Below, in pieces: positions 58,350-64,000 of a DNA stretch of 64,000 nucleotides. The notes below the pieces were generated by a model. It saw nothing but the letters and a program-made list of their open reading frames with translations, had not been told where the DNA came from and made no database searches. Origin of the DNA: Anthostomella pinea (lineage: Eukaryota; Ascomycota; Sordariomycetes; Xylariales; Xylariaceae). The position numbers were made by a program, and so were the translations under genes. The stretch's first letter is position 1. Each line of letters starts with the position of its first letter. The stretch spans positions 6,758,001-6,822,000 of the forward strand of contig CAUWAG010000003.1 in NCBI GenBank assembly GCA_963556695.1. The letters run 5' to 3'.

Positions 58350-59660
58350 ATTGAAAAGTGGTGAAAAGCTGGATGGGGCTGTCAGTAACGGATGGCCAAA
58401 AAGATCGTAGTATATTGCTCAGTCTAGATGTCTGTAGAAGGGATTGTTGTGGAAGGTAAGCTATGTGTGGAATGGGGGTGAGGCATAGTACAGGTTTTGG
58501 AAGAGAATTTATAGAACGCACGAGCTAATTAATTGCGCTAAAATCACTGGCATTCCTGAATTCGAAAGTATTGGGGTCTCTGATATGTCAACATGGTCGT
58601 CATAATCATTGAAAACGGATAGCAGGGACAGCGACCTAGCCTTCTGAATCATAGATGTGAAGACACCCCAGAAAAAGCTCCGTGACGGGGAACGTAAGAA
58701 GCGTGGGCCCCCGCCCGTGAGAATAATTTATAACGTGGGCGAGATATCGTCCTTGAGATATGTAGATAGATGTATGAAATGCCTGATTGATTTACGTCTT
58801 GGCCTGATCGCTGGACCACATCCCTCGACGGCATCGACGAATAGATTACTCATCACATCAATGACTACCTACATAGATTAATCGAAGTGAACACCTCGCA
58901 ACGGATCGACAAGTGCATCTCCCAGTAGACTGACAAGTGCATCCCGATGAGTAACGTTACTTTAGCCAAGGTACAAAACACACCACCAAAGCAATCTTCC
59001 GAGGCACGGCGATCTTGATTCCTTTTAAAGCAGGCTGTAGACGTACCGTGACGCGGTGAATATGGTTCTTATAAAAAACTCCAGTGTACCGTTATTTTTG
59101 GGTGAATTCATGGCTGGATCGGATCGCTCACGTTATGTCAAGTCAGGACTCTGTGAACATTAACCAACATATTCATTGATGATATGGATATATCCAGCAA
59201 GTTTAGTCTCAGCACCACCGCCACCTTGAGTTTTCAACTCATGGAAGGTAAAGAGAAAGGAAGCCCAATATACCACACCACTGAGGAGGGCACCGCGAAG
59301 ATGACCTGCGATACGGTTGATGCTGTCACCAACAGAGCGATCGAGAGAGTGATATTTGATGAAGAGATGCATAAGTTCGAGGACAAGATGGAACCCATCC
59401 ACACATGGATAGAACGTGCTGCTCCTTTGGGCGGTATGCAACACGTAGGAAGCCCTGCGACCAAGCCGAGTGTGTGCAACCTGTCAACATGGAGGCACCG
59501 GTGTTACCAGATCACCGAGAACTGTCCAAGTCCTAGCTGAATGAAATTATTAATCCCACCTATGCCAGCTTCGGTCATACTTGCGTGACTCATTTTGGCT
59601 CCTATCGTGGCCGACAGTCCGAGCAACTCGGTACTCTCGGACTCTCGGACTTTTCCAGCC
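58350..59660. other. Intergenic / possible small orphan frame
   Basis: The stretch is mostly without support for genes. One 118-codon plus-strand frame (59184-59540, ATG start, four Cys) reads 'MDISSKFSLSTTATLSFQLM' and on; it has no domain or signal peptide and overlaps minus-strand frames of similar length. It is treated as unproven. Confidence 0.4.
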
Positions 59661-59685
59661 CAATACCAAAGCCAGCTATATAAGA
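59661..59685 (+). promoter_or_regulatory. CCAAT and TATA boxes of the monooxygenase gene
   Basis: CCAAT at 59661-59665 and TATATAAG at 59678-59685 lie 79 and 59 bp before the ATG at 59744, a classic core promoter. ACTCTCGG is directly repeated just upstream (about 59633-59649). CCAAT is the motif bound by the complex that contains Hap3. Confidence 0.6.
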
Positions 59686-59743
59686 CCTCGAACACATCCC
59701 ACTCAGAAGAAGACTAAGCAGCAACACAAACGAGAAAACAATC

Positions 59744-61464
59744 ATGAGCGAGCAATACGACGTCATAATTTCCGGCGGAGGCCCTGTCGGGCTCTTCGTA
59801 GCCTGCGAGCTGAGGCTCGCTGGCGCCTCCGTGCTGGTCCTAGAGCGCGAACTCAAACCGAATACGCCCTGGAAGATCGCCCCCCTGGGTCGGCGAGGCC
59901 TCTTTACGGCGTCACTCGAGCACTTCTACCGGCGCGGACTGCTGGCCAGGTTGGTTGAGCCCGAAGTACGGCCCGCGAAATTCCAGAAGACGGACGGGCT
60001 CCAGTTCGGCGGTCACTTCGCCGGCATCACGTTCGACGCCAACAAGCTCGACCTGGAATCGGACCGCTTCAAGTATGTCATCAATGGGCCATCGTTGATG
60101 CCTACGGCTTCGATGATGGAGCAGATCGAGCGCACACTTGCAGACCGCGCTGAGAGCTTGGGCGTCACCATCAGACGGGGCATTGCGGTTACGAAGATCG
60201 CCGCACTGGATGACGACGGCGTTACGGTGGAAGCGGGAGAGGGCCATTCTTTCAGCGGCAAGTGGCTCGTGGGATGCGATGGCGGACGAAGCACGGTCCG
60301 CAAGGCTGCGGGATTCGATTTCGTGGGGACAGAACCCAAGTTCACCGGTTACGCGGTTAAGTGCGATTTTGACCACCCGGAGAAATTGGGAAAGGGGTTC
60401 CTTCCGACAAAGAACGGGATGTATATGGTGATGCCCCAAAGTTTGTATCTAATCGACTTTGATGGAGGCGCCTTCAGCATGAACCACAACCCCGATGAGG
60501 ACAGTGAGTAGCATCTCTACTCATTCATACCCTTCATCGTGACTCGGAAGCTACCCTCCACTTCAGTGGGAGGCTTGTTTCTCAGCCTCAAGTCCAATCA
60601 TGATCACAAATCTAGCTCAGTGTGCAGTTACTGACACTTGACATTATAGTCACGCGCGAGCACCTCCAAGCCCTCTTCGAGCATATTTCAGGCATCACAG
60701 ACGTCAACATCACGACCGTCCACATCGCCGCCTCGTTCACAGACCGTACCAAGCAGGCGACGACCTACCGTCGCGGCCGCGTCCTCCTCGCCGGGGACGC
60801 CGCGCACATCCACCCGCCGCTCGGCGCGCAGGGTCTGCAGATTGGGCTCGCCGACGCCATGAACCTCGGCTGGAAGCTGGCCGCCACGATCCGACAGGAG
60901 CAGGAGTACGGGTCGCTGGAGTCGCTGGCGGATCTGGCGCTGCTCGACACTTACGAGAACGAGCGCAAGCTCGCTGCGACGTCGGTAATTGACTCCACGC
61001 GCGCGCAGGTCGTATCTCTCCAGCCTGACCCGTTCGGCGCCGCTGTGCACTCCATGGTACGGGATGTTGTTAACACCACCGACGGGGCCAACTTGTTCAT
61101 CGAGCGCTTCTGGGGTCTGTCGCTGCGGTACAGTCTCGGCGACAGTGGAGCGCACTCACATCCGGTCGTTGGCCGCAGCGTGCCCGACTTCGAGCTCCAC
61201 GATGGCTCGAGGCTGGGTTCCAAGATGGAGGGCGGCAAGGGGTTGCTTGTCAGCTTTGAGGACGACGCAGCGCTCAAGAAGCTGGTCCTGGGTGAGAAGT
61301 ACGGGAAGAGAATCGACTTCCTTGGCGCGGCGGCGAAGGACACCCGCGGGCTCCGCGCCTTGCTGGCTCGACCTGATGGAGTTGTCGCTTGGGCGACGGA
61401 AGACGGTGTTGAGCCGGACATGGATGCTTTGAAGGCTGCCCTGGAGAGGTGGTTCCGATTCTAG
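59744..61464 (+). CDS. FAD-dependent aromatic hydroxylase (PheA/TfdB-type monooxygenase)
   Basis: This is a class A flavoprotein monooxygenase of the phenol-hydroxylase type, which would use NAD(P)H, O2 and FAD to hydroxylate an aromatic or polyketide-like substrate. Two exons (59744-60503, 60650-61464) flank a 146-bp intron with a CTGAC branch; 524 residues. Motifs are complete: the FAD dinucleotide fold 'ISGGGPVGLFVACELRLAGA' near residue 8, the DG motif 'WLVGCDGGRSTVRKAAG' near residue 175, and the GD motif 'GRVLLAGDAAHIHPPLGAQG' with 'NLGWKLAA' in exon 2. The C-terminal part ('VGRSVPDFELHDGSRLGS' to 'ALERWFRF') is the thioredoxin-like fold of this family. No polyketide synthase, transporter or regulator lies next to it inside the window, so a cluster role is not shown. 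The substrate is unknown. Confidence 0.92.
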
Positions 61465-62339
61465 CAGAGCTTATGGCATTTGAAGTCTGTATAGACTAGA
61501 TAAATTGCACTTGTATAATATGATGCCCCATCTCTTCTCGCCATTGCGCAAGGCCCGCCGTTAATGAGTCATAGCGATAATATCATAACTTGACACGAAC
61601 TTGATTTGCCGGTATGTTTGTCGATATGTTTGTCGATATGTACATATTGACATAAGGAGCAAAGGTATCGCAAAATCCGTGAACGCAAGCACCGAGCGGT
61701 CGGGCTGGAAGCCCGGTCCGTTAGCGAAAATACTCGAGATCCGTGACGCGATCTAGAGGTTCAGGGCGGACTATAATGTTTCTGTGGGCACGCGCAAGTG
61801 GCAAATGGTGTGTAGATGTCATATGGTTGATGATCATGTATTCAGTGCTGATTCTGTTGTTCTGAAGTTGTTGTTCAAGTTGTGGCCAGTCGGCCCCAAA
61901 ATGCCCCAACCAATGGCCCTTGTTCAGTACACTGCCACCCCCTGGCGCCACGGTGGCTTGCGTGCCACTCAACAGCAGGTCCTCTTCCACGAGGCCGTCG
62001 CGAAGCCTCTTGGTTCACATATAAGATAGTGCCTTACTAATGTCTCATGATAGTGCTTAGGTGATGCAGAGAGAAACACGGTCGGTTGAAGAGACCATCC
62101 GAGGCGTTCTATATACGTCTGCTTACAACGACACGGCGGCTCGGGATCCTTGTATCACCTAGAAATAACGCACGTCTCTGCTGCTTAGAATTTATTCGCA
62201 GCGGTAATCAAACGACAACTTATAAGGCTTAATCGTAATTATAATCCATCTATTCGAAACAGTCAGTATAATTTTTTTACTATAATTCCTACTTAATTCT
62301 ATGTTATTGCTTGATTGATTGATTGATTGATTGTATTTA
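61465..62339. other. Intergenic with TTGA microsatellite
   Basis: No gene is supported. GTCGATATGT is repeated near 61619-61642. The tetranucleotide TTGA is repeated about five and a half times at 62311-62333, directly before the retroelement. An 81-codon frame at 61784-62029 has no recognisable content. Confidence 0.5.
62311..62333. repeat. TTGA microsatellite
   Basis: Five and a half copies of TTGA abut the 5' side of the LINE remnant. It could be a target-site or 5'-end product of retrotransposition, but may simply be a microsatellite. Confidence 0.8.
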
Positions 62340-64000
62340 ACGTGGGGGATCGCTCCTCAGTAGTGCAAACCACCAACATCTGCCCAGAGGCTAAAAACAA
62401 CTATTTTTCTTGGCGCCCCGCTGTTAGGGTGCAACCTCAATATCTGCACTAAAGCAGGCACTTCTCTCAGTAATTGACTATCTTTGCCAAGACACAAGAG
62501 AATTTTTCTCACAAGCCGGATGGCACCCTTTTATGACGGGCCCCCAAACACGCCTATGGCCGTCCCAAAGACGACCACTGGCGGCGTGCTCAAATCCCCG
62601 GCTCCCAGAAAGACATACAGCCCGGCAACTCTGAGCAGGCTCCGCCAGGCGCTGTTTGACGACATCAACAGCAGCCCGTCACAGGTCTCTGAGGCTGACT
62701 TCACCGTTATTTCCCCTCTGAAAGGAAAATCCTGAAATATCAATGATAGCAGCACCACTGGAATAAAACGACCTCAATTGAACAAAATCTCTACAGACCA
62801 AGCTATTGCATGCGATATAGGGAATAAAGCCTCTTCCTCAGAGTGTCAAGACCAAATTGCCAAAATACTGACTAAAGACAAACACCTCTATGAAGCCAGG
62901 ATAACAATGTTTCAGGAATGTACTATAACAGTTGATAAAACACTTAAGAAAGCTGGAACCGAATTATACTCTTATGCTAAGGAGTTCAGCACTTTCTTTT
63001 CTAAATGCCTGAGCGAGTGGCTGGAAACCCGAGATCCGCCCAAAAGAAAGACCATTCCTAGGGGGATAGGGATGGTGAAGCCCACCATAACCTGCGCCCA
63101 AGCTGTCTCCTTTAGCCAACGACAGCATCCACAGACAGTCAACATTACTATGAAAAAAACACAGCCTGGCGCCCTTGTCACTACCAACCAACTGGAGAAG
63201 AAGCAGGATGATCTCTGGGTCTTTATCCGTATAGATAATAGCCACCTAGAGCCTTACAGAATAAAGTCTATACTGAACAGAAGACTTAAGCTCCACCCTC
63301 AAGAGCTTAGAGAAGTGACCCGGTGCCCCTCCGGATTTACCTTACACCTAAGGGACAAGCCAACTCAGGCTAAGTTTCTGGCCTCCCAAAAAAAAAATCA
63401 CTGACATTCTTAAGGCAGAAAAGATCAAGACCCACACGGTCTAATATCACTACAAGGTTAATAGATGCCCCAAAAAGGTCATCAGTACAGAAGGGTTAAC
63501 AATCAATATTACTGACATTACTGTTGCTGATGAAGTTGAAGCCCAAACAGGTGACAGACCTTTAAGGTACATACTCTCAAGGAACACAGTTAATCCTGAT
63601 CTAGAGACCACATGGGTGATCTTTCTGCCCTGTACAGCAAAGAAACTATTCACGCTTTTTGTTCACTTAATGACCTCAAGGCACATTCAATACTCCCCCA
63701 AGGTTCACCAGTGTGCGAGCTGCTTTAGATACCATGGTAGGAACTACTGATGTGAAAAGTAAGTATGTGCACGTTGCGCCAGCACAGTACACCAGAGGGA
63801 GTGCGAAAAACCAATCCCAAAGTGTGTCAACTGCAAAGGACCTCATGCTGCTGACTTTGACAAATGCCCTGCACGCCCCAAGGTTATGAAAGATATCATC
63901 CATAAGCACACATAGGAGCAAATCCAGGAAATAAGGCTGGCCAGAGAAAGAGCCAGATCCAAGGCCTTTAATAAAACAGGTAGAAACTAAGCTGGGTCAA
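62340..64000 (+). mobile_element. Degenerate Tad-type LINE retrotransposon, 5' part (ORF1)
   Basis: This is the Gag-like first open frame of a non-LTR retrotransposon, cut off by the window edge. The start is at about 62520 ('MAPFYDGPPNTPMAVPKTTT'). The frame has an in-frame TGA at 62733, continues in the same frame through 'ARITMFQECTITVDKTLKKA' and 'CLSEWLETRDPP' to 63404, then shifts by one base in a run of ten A (63388-63397). It goes on in the new frame with stops at 63442 (TAA), 63748 (TGA), 63760 (TAA), 63913 (TAG) and 63988 (TAA). That part contains the zinc-knuckle array: 'QCASCFRYHG', 'VCARCASTVHQRECE', 'KCVNCKGPHAADFDKCPARP'. The Tad1-clade order of Cys and His is clear. The stops fit CAA, CAG or CGA/TGG changed by C-to-T, as RIP would do. 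The endonuclease and reverse transcriptase frame would lie beyond 64000. The left boundary is approximate. Confidence 0.8.

Noticed and set aside
59744..61464. Secondary-metabolite gene cluster around the monooxygenase
   Set aside because: No synthase, transporter or cluster regulator is adjacent in the window; the neighbours are an intergenic stretch and a LINE.

Overview
The window is nuclear DNA of a filamentous ascomycete (Pezizomycotina, most likely a Sordariomycete). The evidence is a set of genes split by short GT..AG introns with CTAAC/CTGAC-type branch points. The proteins are typical of this group: a Hap3/HapC subunit with the fungal N-terminal block, Dopey, Mon1, Bem46, Pex10, Erd1, a GT15 mannosyltransferase and Dap1. 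There is also an AT-rich block that looks mutated by repeat-induced point mutation (RIP), and a decayed LINE of the Tad type. No bacterial-type operon, CRISPR array, rRNA or convincing tRNA was seen. Gene models were made by hand from splice signals and protein family resemblance, without database searches.

Layout. 3.1-4.1 kb: CCAAT-binding subunit Hap3 (+). 5.6-7.6 kb: RNA polymerase I factor Rrn3 (+). 9.1-10.6 kb: bZIP regulator (-). 11.4-17.3 kb: Dopey/DopA, six exons (-). 17.6-18.8 kb: AT-rich RIP-like block with two normal-GC islands and stem-loops. 19.0-20.8 kb: Mon1 (+). 21.0-22.7 kb and 24.0-27.3 kb: two large unrecognised proteins (-). 27.3-31.2 kb: no convincing gene. 31.2-32.8 kb: protein disulfide isomerase with HDEL (+). 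33.3-34.1 kb: small mitochondrial-type membrane protein (+). 36.9-38.3 kb: Bem46 hydrolase (-). 38.9-39.4 kb: weak hypothetical gene. 41.2-43.1 kb: LYAR-type zinc-finger protein (+). 43.6-45.0 kb: Pex10 (-), divergent from Erd1 (45.5-46.8 kb, +). 47.7-49.3 kb: GT15 mannosyltransferase (-). 50.8-51.4 kb: Dap1 (+).

From 53 kb onward the window looks more accessory. It holds a small secreted protein locus, an F-box gene broken by a one-base shift in a C run, a GPI-anchored Cys-rich surface protein, a candidate single-span membrane protein, a FAD monooxygenase with a clear CCAAT/TATA promoter, and, at the right edge, LINE ORF1 with RIP-type stops.

Functional theme. Several genes serve the secretory and endomembrane system: Dopey and Mon1 in Golgi-endosome traffic, PDI as an HDEL-tagged ER resident, Erd1 in retention of ER and Golgi residents, and GT15 as a Golgi glycosyltransferase. 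They are ordinary housekeeping neighbours, and co-regulation is not shown. No clearly new multi-gene system was found. The most unusual items are the stem-loop islands inside the AT-rich block, an in-frame start inside hap3 intron 1, the split zinc finger of the LYAR gene, and the uncertain cysteine-rich secreted locus at 53.5-54.7 kb.
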